62,838 bases of DNA from Corallococcus carmarthensis (GTDB lineage Bacteria; Myxococcota; Myxococcia; Myxococcales; Myxococcaceae), in the NCBI RefSeq assembly GCF_003611695.1, contig NZ_RAWE01000032.1:1-62838 (forward strand). The letters run 5' to 3'. Positions 8,958 to 17,334 of this stretch are shown here, in pieces. The notes under the pieces are model-generated. The model made no database searches and was not told where the DNA came from. It saw only the letters and a program-made list of their open reading frames with translations. Positions within the stretch are counted from its first letter, which is position 1, and each line of letters begins with the position of its first letter. A program made the translations under genes and the position numbers.

Positions 8958-9074
8958 TCATTCCGAGCCGGGGCACTGGCGCAACCCGTCTCGCAGGATC
9001 GCGGCCAGCGCCTCGGGCGGATAGCGCAGCGCCATCGCGGACGTATCCACGTACACGTTCGGCTCCCACCTCAT
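8958..9074 (-). pseudogene. Amidohydrolase (TIM-barrel metal hydrolase) stub
   Basis: A 38-codon frame reads EPNVYVDTSAMALRYPPEAL, then AAILRDGLRQCPGSE and a stop. This is the PNVY-(V/L)-D-(T/L)-S segment of metal-dependent amidohydrolases, which normally continues to a GTD metal-binding motif. The rest of the roughly 300-residue enzyme is absent on both sides. The stub occupies most of the 225-bp space between the small EamA gene and RidA. It adds to the cluster of broken genes starting at 4.8 kb. The call rests on one segment. Confidence 0.5.
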
Positions 9075-9102
9075 CGCGCCCGTGCACTCCGTGGCCGGCG
9101 AA

Positions 9103-9495
9103 TCAAGGCACGTAGGCGATGCAATCAATCTCCACGCGCAGGCCGGCGTCTGGAAGCGCGGACACCTGCACGGTGGTGCGCGCGGGCCGGTGTCCGGCGA
9201 AGACGCGCTCGTAGACGGCGTTCATCCGGGCGAACTCCTGCATGTCCACCAGGAAGACGCCGCAGCGCAGGACGTGCTGGAGGCTGGAGCCGCCGGCCAC
9301 GAGGATGCGCTCCAGGTTGCGCAGCACCTGCTCCGTCTGCGCTTCGATTCCCTCGGCCTGCACCCCGGTGGCGGGGTCCCTGGCCGCCTGTCCGGAGATG
9401 AAGAGCAGTTGGCCCAGCTGCATGCCGGGTGAGTACGGGCCCGCGGGCTTGGGCAGACCAGGCGCGAGGATGGGCTGATGCTTCGCTGACGTCAT
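9103..9495 (-). CDS. RidA/YjgF family deaminase
   Basis: The 130-residue cytosolic protein has family landmarks: PAGPYSPG at the N-terminus, LLFISGQ, QTEQVLRNLERIL, and a conserved arginine in PARTTVQVSALPDAGLRVEID. RidA proteins form trimers and hydrolyse reactive enamine/imine intermediates released by PLP enzymes. The exact start of the VEIDCIAYVP tail and the length fit a complete gene. It lies 49 bp behind the DMT exporter on the same strand and is probably co-transcribed with it; both would then answer to the divergent AraC regulator. Confidence 0.9.
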   Translation of the reverse strand: MTSAKHQPILAPGLPKPAGPYSPGMQLGQLLFISGQAARDPATGVQAEGIEAQTEQVLRNLERILVAGGSSLQHVLRCGVFLVDMQEFARMNAVYERVFAGHRPARTTVQVSALPDAGLRVEIDCIAYVP

Positions 9496-9544
9496 GGGCT
9501 TCTCCTTGGAGGGGGTGAGGCTACACGGCGCACGTGACCCGATA

Positions 9545-10480
9545 TCAAGTCGCGCCCGGCTTCAACGCGGACGCGGAGCGCAACAGGCCGGCGCCGCTCA
9601 CGATGAGAATGCCGGTGAGGACCAGCACCGCGCCCACGGCGAAGGAGAGGTCCGCGTGCTCGTTCAGCACGAAGATGCCCGCGCTGACGCCGAACAGCGG
9701 CGTCATGAACGAGAAGACCGACAGGTTGGACGCGAGATAGCGGCGCAGGAGCCAGAACCAGGTGAGGTAGCTGGCGAAGCAGACGATGACGCCCTGGAAG
9801 AGCAGGCTCGCCCAGGCCACGGGGGCCATCGTGATGGGGCCCGCCTGGCCCGTGAGCAGGGCCACGGGGAGCAGCAGCGCGACGCCGCCCACGAGCTGGT
9901 ACAGCAGGGTCTGCGTGGGCGGTGCTTCGGACAGCGGCGAGACGCGAATCGCCACGGTGGTGGCACCCCAGGACAGGCCCGCGAGCAGGCCCATCGCGTC
10001 GCCCAGGAGCACGCCCGGGCTGATGCCACCCTGGAGCCAGCCGCCGCCAAAGGCCAGCGCGATGCCCGCGAAGGCCACGCCAATCCCCAGCCACTGCGTC
10101 CGCTTCAGCCGCTCGGAGGGCACGAGCCAGTGCAGGCCCAGCGCCGCGAAGACGGGGGCGGTGTAGAGGAAGACGCCCATGTGCGAGGCGTGTGTGTGGC
10201 GCAGCCCCTCTCCCACGAAGAGGAACTCCGAGGCGAAGAGCACGCCCACGAGCAGGCCGGAGCGCCAGGGACCCCGGCGCAGCAGCCCCCGCTCGCCACG
10301 CAGCCAGCACAGCAGCCCGACGAGCAGCGCGGCCACGCCCGAGCGCATCGCCATCTGCATCAGGGGAGGGATGTGGGGAGCGGCCAGTTTGACGGCCACC
10401 TGCTGCATGCCCCAGATGGCGCACAGCAGGAGCATGGTCGCGAGCGCGAAGCCGTCCGCGGGTTTCCGGTGAGAACTCAT
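9545..10480 (-). CDS. DMT/EamA family exporter, ten-helix type
   Basis: The 311-residue inner-membrane protein is built from two EamA repeats of five helices each. Typical pieces are CAIWGMQQVAVK at the start, FVGEGLRHTHASHMGVFLYTAP in the first repeat, and SVFSFMTPLFGVSAGIFVLNE in the second. I take ATG 10480 (MSSHRKPADGF), since upstream codons of the open frame show no family similarity. Transporters of this group export amino acids or metabolites; the substrate cannot be inferred. It is divergent from an AraC regulator across 70 bp and followed by RidA, an arrangement suggesting AraC-controlled export. Confidence 0.85.
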   Translation of the reverse strand: MSSHRKPADGFALATMLLLCAIWGMQQVAVKLAAPHIPPLMQMAMRSGVAALLVGLLCWLRGERGLLRRGPWRSGLLVGVLFASEFLFVGEGLRHTHASHMGVFLYTAPVFAALGLHWLVPSERLKRTQWLGIGVAFAGIALAFGGGWLQGGISPGVLLGDAMGLLAGLSWGATTVAIRVSPLSEAPPTQTLLYQLVGGVALLLPVALLTGQAGPITMAPVAWASLLFQGVIVCFASYLTWFWLLRRYLASNLSVFSFMTPLFGVSAGIFVLNEHADLSFAVGAVLVLTGILIVSGAGLLRSASALKPGAT

Positions 10481-10550
10481 GACTTCATACTGCGGCTGAC
10501 GGGGCGGATGGATATAGCGAGATTCCGACAACCCATGCCGAGAAGCCGCC

Positions 10551-11336
10551 ATGGCAAAGCAGCTGCAAGTTCCCTTCACCTCAAAGCTTCCACACCCCGT
10601 GTATTTCCGCTCGGCGAACCTGCCCGCGGCGGCCACGTATCCGCGGCACCGCCACCCGTGGGGTGAGTTCGTCTACGCCTTCAGTGGGGTGATGGAGCTC
10701 AAGCTGGCAGGCAGCCACTACCTGGCGCCACCGCAGTACGGCATTTGGCTTCCGCCCGACGTCGAGCACCGGGGCATGAACCGCTTCGAGGCGACCCACT
10801 GCTCGCTCTACCTCGCGCCCGCGTGGTGCCGGGGTCTGCCCCGGACGGCGTGCGCGATGGCGGTCGGCCCGCTGATGAAGTCCTTGTTGGAGCATCTGCG
10901 CGCGCAGGACCTGGCGCAGCCACGCACCAGCGCCGAGCGCAGGTTGTTCCGGGTGCTCATCGACCAGCTGACGGTGGCCCCCGCCCATGGGAGCTACCTG
11001 CCCATGTCCGAGGACCCGCTCCTGGTGCCGGTCCTCACGGCATTGGAGCAGCACCCGGAGGATGAGCGCTCCCTGTCCGAGTGGGCCCGGGAGCTGCACA
11101 CCACCGAGCGCACGCTGGAGCGGCGCTGCCAGCAGCACCTGGGTCTGTCGTTCAGCGAATGGCGCCAGCGGCTGCGCGTGGTCAAGGCGCTCGCGATGCT
11201 GGAGCAGGGACACGCGGTGGAGGCCATCGCGCTCGACCTGGGCTACAGCAGCGCCTCCGCCTTCATCGCGATGTTCCGGCGGATGACGGGCACCACGCCG
11301 GACAAGGTCCGCGGCCATGGCTTCATGGCGGCGTAG
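10551..11336 (+). CDS. AraC-family regulator with N-terminal cupin
   Basis: The 261-residue protein has a cupin-like sensor (YPRHRHPWGEFVYAFSG, residues 31-47; WLPPDVEHRG) and a C-terminal AraC DNA-binding domain with two helix-turn-helix motifs (LSEWARELHTTERTLERRCQ; EAIALDLGYSSASAFIAMFRR). Cupin AraC proteins of this layout commonly control an adjacent divergent exporter gene. Here that would be the DMT transporter starting 70 bp away. It converges on the S9 peptidase with a 12-bp gap. Confidence 0.88.
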   Translation: MAKQLQVPFTSKLPHPVYFRSANLPAAATYPRHRHPWGEFVYAFSGVMELKLAGSHYLAPPQYGIWLPPDVEHRGMNRFEATHCSLYLAPAWCRGLPRTACAMAVGPLMKSLLEHLRAQDLAQPRTSAERRLFRVLIDQLTVAPAHGSYLPMSEDPLLVPVLTALEQHPEDERSLSEWARELHTTERTLERRCQQHLGLSFSEWRQRLRVVKALAMLEQGHAVEAIALDLGYSSASAFIAMFRRMTGTTPDKVRGHGFMAA

Positions 11337-11348
11337 CGGGCCATCCCC

Positions 11349-13334
11349 CTATGGCTTCGCCGCTCCGCTGGATTGACGGACGACGGCGCTGGAGCCCGGC
11401 ACGCGGCCTTCCTTTGGAAGCGGCTCGAGCCGGCCGCCGAGGTTCTGCGCCAGGAACGCCTCCACCCGCGCGTGGTAGTCCAGGTTGTTCTCGGGCTGGT
11501 AGAAGCCGTGGCCTTCGTCGGGATAGAGCACGTACGTCACGTCGCGCCCGGCCTTCTCCAGCGCGGACACCATCTGCTCGGACTCGGCCTGCTTCACCCT
11601 CGGGTCGTTCGCTCCCTGCGCCACGAACATGGGGACGCGGATGCGGTCCACGGCGAAGACAGGCGAGGTGGCGCGCAGCCGCTCCTGCTCGGACGGGTCG
11701 TCCACGTCGCCCACCCGCTGGGCATACGAGCCCCGGATGACCTGCCACTGCGGTGGGAAGGACTTCAGGAACGTGAAGAGGTTGGAGATGCCAAAGGCAT
11801 CCACCGCGCAGCGGTACACCGCGGGGCTGAACGCCGCGCCCGCCAGCGCCGCGTAGCCGCCGTAGGAGCTGCCCATGATGGCGACCCGCGCGGGATCCAC
11901 CTGGCCCTCCTTCACCGCCCACGCCACCGCGTCCTCCAGGTCGTCGTTCATCGCGCGGCCCCACTGCCGGTTGCCCGCGTTGAGGAAGGCCTTGCCTAGC
12001 CCCGCGGACGCGCGGAAGTTGACCTGGAGCACCGCATAGCCCCGGTTCGCCAGCCACTGCGCCTCCGGGTTGAAGCGCCACGTGTCCCGCGTCCACGGGC
12101 CTCCGTGCACCAGCAGGACCGTGGGCAGCGGGCCCTGCGGCGCTCCCACCGGCCGCGTCAGGTAGCCCGTCAGCGTCAGGCCGTCGCGGGACTTCAGCTG
12201 GAAGGGCTTCATCTCCGCCAGCGGCACCCCGTCCAGCGACGGCTGGTTGGAGAAGAGCAGCTCCGCGCGGCGGGTGGACCGGTCGTAGGTGTAGTAGCGC
12301 AAGGGGGCGGTGTCCTGCTCGAAGGCCACCACCCACCGGCGGTCCGCGCGGTCGCGGCTGACCAGGGAGAAGTCGCCGCGCGCCACGCGGCCCAGCGCCT
12401 CGAAGTCCTCGCGCACGCCCGGGTCCAGCACCGTCCACCGCAGGTGGCCGTCCGTGGTGAAGGCCACCGCCTGGACCACCTTTCGCTCGGGATGGAAGAG
12501 GACGTCCATCACGTCCGAGCCCGCGTCCTCCGCGAGCACCTTCTCCGCGCCCGTGCGCAGCACCTTCTCCACCACCCGCGAGGTGTTGGAGCCGTGCGGA
12601 CTCTTCAGGTACACCCTGGCGCCGTCGCGTGAGAAGCCGATGAACCCCATGTACTGTGGGAAGACGTTCTCGCGCAGGGGCACCTCCAGCAGCGTCCGCC
12701 ACGGGGCGCGCACGGCGTCCCGGACGCGCAGCACCGTGGTGCCGTCCGGCTTCTGCGCCAGTGCGCCGCGCACGTTCAGCTTCGCGTCCGCCGTCCAGGT
12801 CATCACGTCGCCCGGGTCCTGGGTGTCGAGTGTGATGGCGCCGGTGTCGAGCGACACGCGGTAGATGTCCGAGCCCGTGCGCTCCCGGAGGTTCATCGTC
12901 ACCAGGACCTCCCGCGGCGCGGTGGGGGAGGACTCCAGCAGCCGGGCGCGGATGCCCTGGAAGGGCGTCAGGTCGCGCACCACGCCGGTCGACAGGTCGG
13001 CGGAGTAGACGTGGGTGTTCTCGTCGCCGTCGGAGTCCTGCGGGTAGAGGAGGGTGCGCGAGTCCTGCGCCCACTCGTAGTACCGAACGCCCCGCTCGGG
13101 CTCCTTCGTGACGGCGCGGGTGTCGTCCTTGCCTTGCAGCGTCCGCACCCAGACCTGCATGACGCCCTTCGCATCAGGCGCGACCCAGGCCAGCTTCTCG
13201 CCGTCCGGCGACAGCGTCGGATCATCCCGGACGGGGTTGCCGAAGAGCAGCTCCCGGGGAATCACGGGCGGCACGTCCGCCAGCGCGGGCATGGCCCACA
13301 GCATCAACACTCCCACCCCCATGAGCAGCCGCAT
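11349..13334 (-). CDS. S9 family prolyl-oligopeptidase-type serine peptidase, exported
   Basis: The 661-residue enzyme has a signal peptide (MRLLMGVGVLMLWAMPALA). A beta-propeller region with WD40-like blades (PTLSPDGEKLAWVAP; YYEWAQDSRTLLY) runs over about residues 30-400, followed by an alpha/beta-hydrolase domain. The catalytic triad can be placed at S490 (GSSYGGYAA), D577 (GANDPRV) and H609 (DEGHGF). It should cleave short peptides in the periplasm or outside. ATG 13334 was chosen because it starts the signal peptide; the frame is open for 27 codons more. A strong hairpin lies upstream, separating it from the S8 peptidase. Confidence 0.92.
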   Translation of the reverse strand: MRLLMGVGVLMLWAMPALADVPPVIPRELLFGNPVRDDPTLSPDGEKLAWVAPDAKGVMQVWVRTLQGKDDTRAVTKEPERGVRYYEWAQDSRTLLYPQDSDGDENTHVYSADLSTGVVRDLTPFQGIRARLLESSPTAPREVLVTMNLRERTGSDIYRVSLDTGAITLDTQDPGDVMTWTADAKLNVRGALAQKPDGTTVLRVRDAVRAPWRTLLEVPLRENVFPQYMGFIGFSRDGARVYLKSPHGSNTSRVVEKVLRTGAEKVLAEDAGSDVMDVLFHPERKVVQAVAFTTDGHLRWTVLDPGVREDFEALGRVARGDFSLVSRDRADRRWVVAFEQDTAPLRYYTYDRSTRRAELLFSNQPSLDGVPLAEMKPFQLKSRDGLTLTGYLTRPVGAPQGPLPTVLLVHGGPWTRDTWRFNPEAQWLANRGYAVLQVNFRASAGLGKAFLNAGNRQWGRAMNDDLEDAVAWAVKEGQVDPARVAIMGSSYGGYAALAGAAFSPAVYRCAVDAFGISNLFTFLKSFPPQWQVIRGSYAQRVGDVDDPSEQERLRATSPVFAVDRIRVPMFVAQGANDPRVKQAESEQMVSALEKAGRDVTYVLYPDEGHGFYQPENNLDYHARVEAFLAQNLGGRLEPLPKEGRVPGSSAVVRQSSGAAKP

Positions 13335-13423
13335 CGCGTCTCCCGGTGCCGTCGTTCGCGCCGCTCCAACACCCTGCGCGTCTGCTTCTTCCGCTGGCAG
13401 ACCTGCTTCGTGCAAGAAACAAC

Positions 13424-13455
13424 AGGCCCAGCAACCCGTTGGGGTTGCTGGGCCT
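13424..13455 (-). terminator. Intrinsic terminator of the S8 peptidase gene
   Basis: A perfect 14-bp inverted repeat (AGGCCCAGCAACCC and its complement) encloses a 4-base loop 31 bp after the stop of the minus-strand S8 gene. On the minus strand it is followed by GTTGTTTCTT, a T-rich tract. It therefore reads as a rho-independent terminator for that gene, upstream of the S9 gene. Confidence 0.85.
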
Positions 13456-13486
13456 CTGAAGCCTGGCTTCCGGTCCGTCCGGAGGA

Positions 13487-15481
13487 CTACCGGACGATGT
13501 TCAGCGCGGTGTCATCGATGAAGAAGCTCGTCTGCAGCGACGAGTCCTCCGTGCCGTTGAAGTAGATGCGGACGGTCTGGCCCTTGTACGCGGCCAGGTC
13601 GAACGTGCGCTGCACGTAGGCCGTGCCCTTGTCCAGGTTGCTGTACGTGGCCAGCGTGGCCAGCACCGTGCCCGCGCTGTTGCGGACCTGGACGGCCAGC
13701 TTGTCGTAGGCCGTCGAGGTCGTCGTCTCCGCCGTGGTGATGCGCGCCCAGAAGCTGAACGAGGCGCTGCACGCCGTGGAGGGGATGGTGACGTCCTGGT
13801 AGGCGAACTCGGTGCGCGTGGCGCCGTAGCCGTTCAGGTAGGCCTTGTACGTGCCCGTGCGCGGCGCGCTGCCGGACGTGGTGCCGTCGATGACGCCGGA
13901 CGACGTGGTCCAGCCCGTGCTGCCGCTCTCGAAGCCCGCGTTGAGCAGGAGCTGCTCGGAGATGGAGCAGCTGCCCGTGCCGTTGTTCACCGTCACCGAC
14001 ACCGTGGCGGACGTGCCGACGTTGTTCGCCGCGTCAAACGCCTTCGTGGTCAGCGCGTAGGTGCCATTGGCCACCGCCGTCGTGTTCCACGCGAAGCTGT
14101 ACGGCGCGGCCGTCGCCGTGCCCAGCAGCGCGGTGCCCGCGTAGAACTCCACGCGCGCCACGCCCACGTTGTCGGTGGCGCTGGCGCTCAGGGTCGCGGT
14201 GCCGCTCAGCGTGGCGCCGCCCGCGGGCGAGGTGATGGACGTCGTGGGCGGGGTGGTGTCGCTGCCGCCGCCGCCGGTGATGAAGAGCGTGTACAGCAGC
14301 TTGTTGGGCGAACCCGTCCCCGGGCTGGTGACCTTGTTCGGCGTGGAGTTGTTCACCAGCGCGTCGCGCACCTGCGCGGGCGTCGCGGTGGGGTTGGCGC
14401 TCAGGTACAGCGCCGCGGCGCCGGCCACGTGCGGCGAGGCCATGGACGTGCCGCTCATCGAGGTGCTCGACGAGTTGCCGGAGTTCGAGGCCGAGGTGAT
14501 GCTCGAGCCCGGCGCGAAGATGTCCACGCACGTCCCGTAGTTGGAGAACGACGAGCGGGCATCGGTGCTGGTGGTGGAGCCCACGGTGATGGCGTTGGGC
14601 GTCCGGGCCGGCGAATAGTTGCAGGCGTTGGCGCTGTCGTTGCCGGCGGCGACCACCGTCGTGACGCCCGCGGCAATCAGCCGCTCCGTCGCATCATCGA
14701 TGGCCTGGATGCCGACGTCGCCCAGGCTCATGTTGGCGACCGCGGGCTTGACGTGGTTGGCCGCCACCCAGTCGATACCGCCAATCACCTGCGCGTCGTT
14801 GCCGTAGCCCGTGCAGTCGAGCACGCGAACGCCATGCAGGGTGACCTTCTTCGCCACGCCCCAGGTCGTGCCGCCCACCGTGCCCGACACGTGCGTGCCG
14901 TGGCCATGGCAGTCCGTGGGGTCGCTGTCGTTGTCGATGAAGTCGTAGCCGTTGCCGAGGCGGCCGGTGAACTCGGTGTGGGTCAGCCGGATGCCGGTGT
15001 CGATGACGTAGGCGTGCACGCCGGTGCCGTCGACGTTGTAGGTGTAGGAGCTGTCGCGCGGCAGGTCGCGCTGGTCGATGCGGTCGATGCCCCAGGTCGC
15101 GCCGGTCTGCGTCGCCGACACGTGGATGAGGCCGTTCTCCTGCACGTACGCCACGCGCGGGTCGCTCAGGAGGCGGCGGGCCTCGGCCTCGCTCATGTTC
15201 GCCAGGAAGCCGTGGATGGTGTGCTCATAGGTCCGCAGCACCTTGGCCCCGGTGAGGGATGCCATCTCCTGGGCGATGTTCACCGCACCCTGCTGCCGGA
15301 CCTCCTGCGTGGAGTCGCGCAGGACGACGATGTACTCGTTGGGGATGGCGCGCTCACGGCGGAGCAGCTGCGCCGTGTGACCGATCTGCTCGCTGTCGGG
15401 CTCCTGGCCTTCGGGCATCGGGCCGCATGCCGCGGCCAGCAACGAGAGGGCACTCACCGCCTGGGTCAGTTTCAGTTTCAT
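13487..15481 (-). CDS. Subtilisin-like S8 serine protease with I9 propeptide and C-terminal Ig-like domain
   Basis: The 664-residue secreted protease is aqualysin/proteinase K-like. It has a signal sequence ending LLAAAC (possible lipoprotein Cys19) and an inhibitor I9 propeptide (NEYIVVLRD to AYVQENG, about 46-118). The catalytic domain contains D161 (VIDTGI), H194 (GHGTHVSG) and S346 (GTSMASPH). A Ser/Gly/Thr hinge, a Bacterial-Ig-like domain ([17 protein letters not shown], about 405-500) and a C-terminal jelly-roll domain follow ([14 protein letters not shown] onward). All catalytic residues are present. It is expressed away from marR with a 178-bp divergent region. A role in predatory or saprophytic protein digestion is inferred. 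Confidence 0.93.
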   Translation of the reverse strand: MKLKLTQAVSALSLLAAACGPMPEGQEPDSEQIGHTAQLLRRERAIPNEYIVVLRDSTQEVRQQGAVNIAQEMASLTGAKVLRTYEHTIHGFLANMSEAEARRLLSDPRVAYVQENGLIHVSATQTGATWGIDRIDQRDLPRDSSYTYNVDGTGVHAYVIDTGIRLTHTEFTGRLGNGYDFIDNDSDPTDCHGHGTHVSGTVGGTTWGVAKKVTLHGVRVLDCTGYGNDAQVIGGIDWVAANHVKPAVANMSLGDVGIQAIDDATERLIAAGVTTVVAAGNDSANACNYSPARTPNAITVGSTTSTDARSSFSNYGTCVDIFAPGSSITSASNSGNSSSTSMSGTSMASPHVAGAAALYLSANPTATPAQVRDALVNNSTPNKVTSPGTGSPNKLLYTLFITGGGGSDTTPPTTSITSPAGGATLSGTATLSASATDNVGVARVEFYAGTALLGTATAAPYSFAWNTTAVANGTYALTTKAFDAANNVGTSATVSVTVNNGTGSCSISEQLLLNAGFESGSTGWTTSSGVIDGTTSGSAPRTGTYKAYLNGYGATRTEFAYQDVTIPSTACSASFSFWARITTAETTTSTAYDKLAVQVRNSAGTVLATLATYSNLDKGTAYVQRTFDLAAYKGQTVRIYFNGTEDSSLQTSFFIDDTALNIVR

Positions 15482-15609
15482 TCGGCCTCACGGGAACGTG
15501 CGGGCACCGGGACGGATGCCCTCGCACAGTCCGTGGAATTAGCTTTTCTTGTAAAAACGGTCAATCCGGTGAGGGCCGCCGGGCTGTCTTCTTTGCCAGC
15601 GCACGACAG

Positions 15610-15623
15610 GTGGCAGCTGCCAC
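15610..15623. promoter_or_regulatory. 14-bp perfect palindrome, candidate MarR operator
   Basis: GTGGCAGCTGCCAC is a perfect palindrome 36 bp upstream of the marR GTG start, in the region shared with the divergent S8 protease. MarR dimers usually bind 16-20-bp palindromes in their own promoter, so autoregulation is plausible. No binding evidence exists. Confidence 0.45.
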
Positions 15624-15659
15624 AGTGTGGGTTGACGGTCCCATGGAGGTGGACGAACG

Positions 15660-16079
15660 GTGGCTGCATCCAAGTCGATGGTGGGGTTGACCGCGGGGCT
15701 GCTCGTCGGTGGACACAAGGCGGCACGGCTGTTGGAGGCCGAGCTCGAAGCGACGGGGCTGAGTGCCGGCGAAGCCGTGCTCCTGTCCGTGCTCGCGTCG
15801 GGCGCCATGACGATGACCGGCGTCATGGCGACGCTGCACATCGGTGCGTCCACGGCGACCAGCCTGGTGTCGCGGCTGGAGAAGCAGGGACACGTGCGGC
15901 GTTCCCGCAACCCCGAGGACGGCCGCTCCCTGCTCGTCGCGAACACCGCGTCCGGGGATGCCCTGTGCAAGGCGGCCGAGGCTGCCTTCGCGAGTGTCGA
16001 CGCGAAGCTCGCGGAGGCAGGCCGCGACGCCGTCCGGGGTCACAACGCGCTGATGAAGCGGCTCACCGGCCTCTCCTGA
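15660..16079 (+). CDS. MarR-family transcriptional regulator
   Basis: The 139-residue winged-helix regulator contains LSAGEAVLLSVLASGAMTM, a recognition region ATSLVSRLEKQGHVRRS and the wing NPEDGRSLLVA. The GTG at 15660 has GGAGGT nine bases upstream and is the best start. MarR proteins repress nearby promoters until a small phenolic or oxidant ligand binds. Likely targets are its own promoter (palindrome at 15610) and possibly the next gene, whose leader carries a large palindrome. Confidence 0.88.
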   Translation: MAASKSMVGLTAGLLVGGHKAARLLEAELEATGLSAGEAVLLSVLASGAMTMTGVMATLHIGASTATSLVSRLEKQGHVRRSRNPEDGRSLLVANTASGDALCKAAEAAFASVDAKLAEAGRDAVRGHNALMKRLTGLS

Positions 16080-16090
16080 GCTTCCTTTTT

Positions 16091-16123
16091 ATACTACGAA
16101 AGTGTAGTACGTTTTCGTAGTAT
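16091..16123. promoter_or_regulatory. 33-bp compound palindrome upstream of an uncharacterised gene
   Basis: The sequence starts ATACTACGAAA and ends TTTCGTAGTAT, exact complements, separated by GTGTAGTACGT. Inside lies a second overlapping repeat, ACTAC-GAAAGT-GTAGT. The half-site (T)ACTAC resembles the TACTAC/GTAGTA operators of BlaI/MecI-type repressors, but no blaI-like gene is in the window. It is AT-rich compared with its surroundings and lies 19-51 bp before the next start codon. It could be an operator for MarR or an unlinked repressor, or a terminator stem behind marR. Confidence 0.55.
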
Positions 16124-16141
16124 TGAAAGGGAGGGATGGCC

Positions 16142-16564
16142 ATGGATGACGACGTTTTCCTCGAACAGTTCTCACGCGGCGAGCCGGACGGGTTCGCGCA
16201 TCTGGACCATGTGCGGGTGGTCTACCTCTACACCCGCCGCGTCGGCGGTGATGCCGCCGTCGAACTCACCCGCGCTGGACTGAGGGCGCTGACCCACCGG
16301 CTCGGGGTCCCGGAGAAGTACCACGACACCGTGACGGTCGCGTGGGCCCGGCTCGTCAGTCAACGAGCGGCGACTGAGCCGGGCCTCGACTTCACCGCGT
16401 TCATCCACGACAACCCACGGTTCCAGCGCAAGGACCTCCTGGAGGACTACTACTCCCGCGAGGTCCTCTTCGGCGCTGAAGCGCGGGCCCGCTTCATTGA
16501 GCCGGACCTGCGGCCCCTGCCCATCCAGGCTCCGCCTGGCGTGGGAAGCAACGTCACGGATTGA
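16142..16564 (+). CDS. Uncharacterised protein with conserved HxxH and KYHDT motifs
   Basis: The 140-residue soluble protein has FAHLDHVRVVYLYTRR near the N-terminus and GVPEKYHDTVTVAW in the middle, a pairing I recognise from a widespread uncharacterised bacterial family. ATG 16142 has AGGGAGG seven bases upstream and is preferred over ATG 16136. No membrane segment or signal peptide is visible. The conserved histidines might bind a metal or cofactor, but this is a guess. Its leader holds the 33-bp palindrome, so it is probably tightly regulated. The 3' end overlaps the convergent lipoprotein gene by 11 bp. Confidence 0.7.
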   Translation: MDDDVFLEQFSRGEPDGFAHLDHVRVVYLYTRRVGGDAAVELTRAGLRALTHRLGVPEKYHDTVTVAWARLVSQRAATEPGLDFTAFIHDNPRFQRKDLLEDYYSREVLFGAEARARFIEPDLRPLPIQAPPGVGSNVTD

Positions 16565-17165
16565 GGAGGGCCACGATGCCGCGGATCTGATCCACCGTCG
16601 ATCCGGCGCGGGTCTCGATCGCCGTCACGACATAGGACTGGTAGAGCGTATCCGCGAAGGCCGTCCCGCCCGAACCTCCCACGGCCACGGTCGAGGACTG
16701 GGGCGCGTTCGTGGTGAGCCAGTTCGCCGGGGTGGAGCAGTAGAGGCCCAGTCCGTCCACCCTGGCGGCGCTGCGGCCATGGAAGCCCACCACGACCTGC
16801 CCCGAAGGGCAGTTGAGCGAAAAGGCATACCCGCCCGTCCCACCCGCCGTCCCCGTGACGATGGCGGAGCCGAGGCTGCCATTCGAATTGAGATAGGCGC
16901 AGCGGAGCCCGATCTGATCGAGCAGCGCCGCCTCCCGTCCGAAGATGCCCACGGCCACGTAGCCTGGCTGGCATCCCAGGGTGACAGGGTTGCCACCGGT
17001 ACCGCCGTGCGTCGCCAGGGGCGCGGTGAAGCCCGTGACGGCAATGCCCGCCTCGACCTGTCCCAGCTCCAGCTCCTCCGGAACCTCCGTCTCCATCCCG
17101 CCACAGCCGGACAGGACCGCGAGGCACACCCCAGCCAGCGACGCCGAACGCATCATCTTCTTCAT
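16554..17165 (-). CDS. Lipoprotein with three jacalin-like glycine-rich repeats
   Basis: The 203-residue lipoprotein has a signal peptide with lipobox LSGC. Three tandem units of about 45-50 residues follow, each opening GG(T/S)GG and closing with a (V)D-(Q/G)-(I/L) segment: GGTGGNPVTLGC to LLDQIGLRC, GGTGGYAFSLNC to RVDGLGLYC, and GGSGGTAFADT to TVDQIRGIV. The third has lost its cysteines. The pattern recalls jacalin-like beta-prism lectins, so sugar binding at the cell surface is possible. ATG 17165 (MKKMMRS) was chosen as the signal peptide start. Confidence 0.75.
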   Translation of the reverse strand: MKKMMRSASLAGVCLAVLSGCGGMETEVPEELELGQVEAGIAVTGFTAPLATHGGTGGNPVTLGCQPGYVAVGIFGREAALLDQIGLRCAYLNSNGSLGSAIVTGTAGGTGGYAFSLNCPSGQVVVGFHGRSAARVDGLGLYCSTPANWLTTNAPQSSTVAVGGSGGTAFADTLYQSYVVTAIETRAGSTVDQIRGIVALLNP

Positions 17166-17312
17166 GGTCTTTCCCCCTCTAGGACCCACGCCCGGATGGG
17201 CGCGGAGACTCGTCGAGTAAAACAACTTTATCCGTCTTTAATGGGAATTCAATATTAACAGATATTTCGACCGGGAGCGCCGGGCGGTCCAACCGTCGCC
17301 GGGCTCTTTACA

Positions 17313-17332
17313 TTGAGCGAACGTTCACTCAA
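17313..17332. promoter_or_regulatory. TetR-type operator overlapping the tetR promoter
   Basis: TTGAGCGAACGTTCACTCAA is a 20-bp palindrome with one mismatched pair, centred on GAACGTTC and ending two bases before the first tetR ATG. Size, symmetry and position are those of a TetR-family autoregulatory operator, so the repressor probably controls itself and the linked hydrolase. The very short leader leaves little room for a ribosome site, so the ATG at 17344 may be used. Confidence 0.75.
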
Positions 17333-17334
17333 AG

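Noticed and set aside
11323..13074. 583-codon minus-strand frame within the S9 peptidase
   Set aside because: Same strand, other frame; the true frame holds the catalytic triad and propeller blades.
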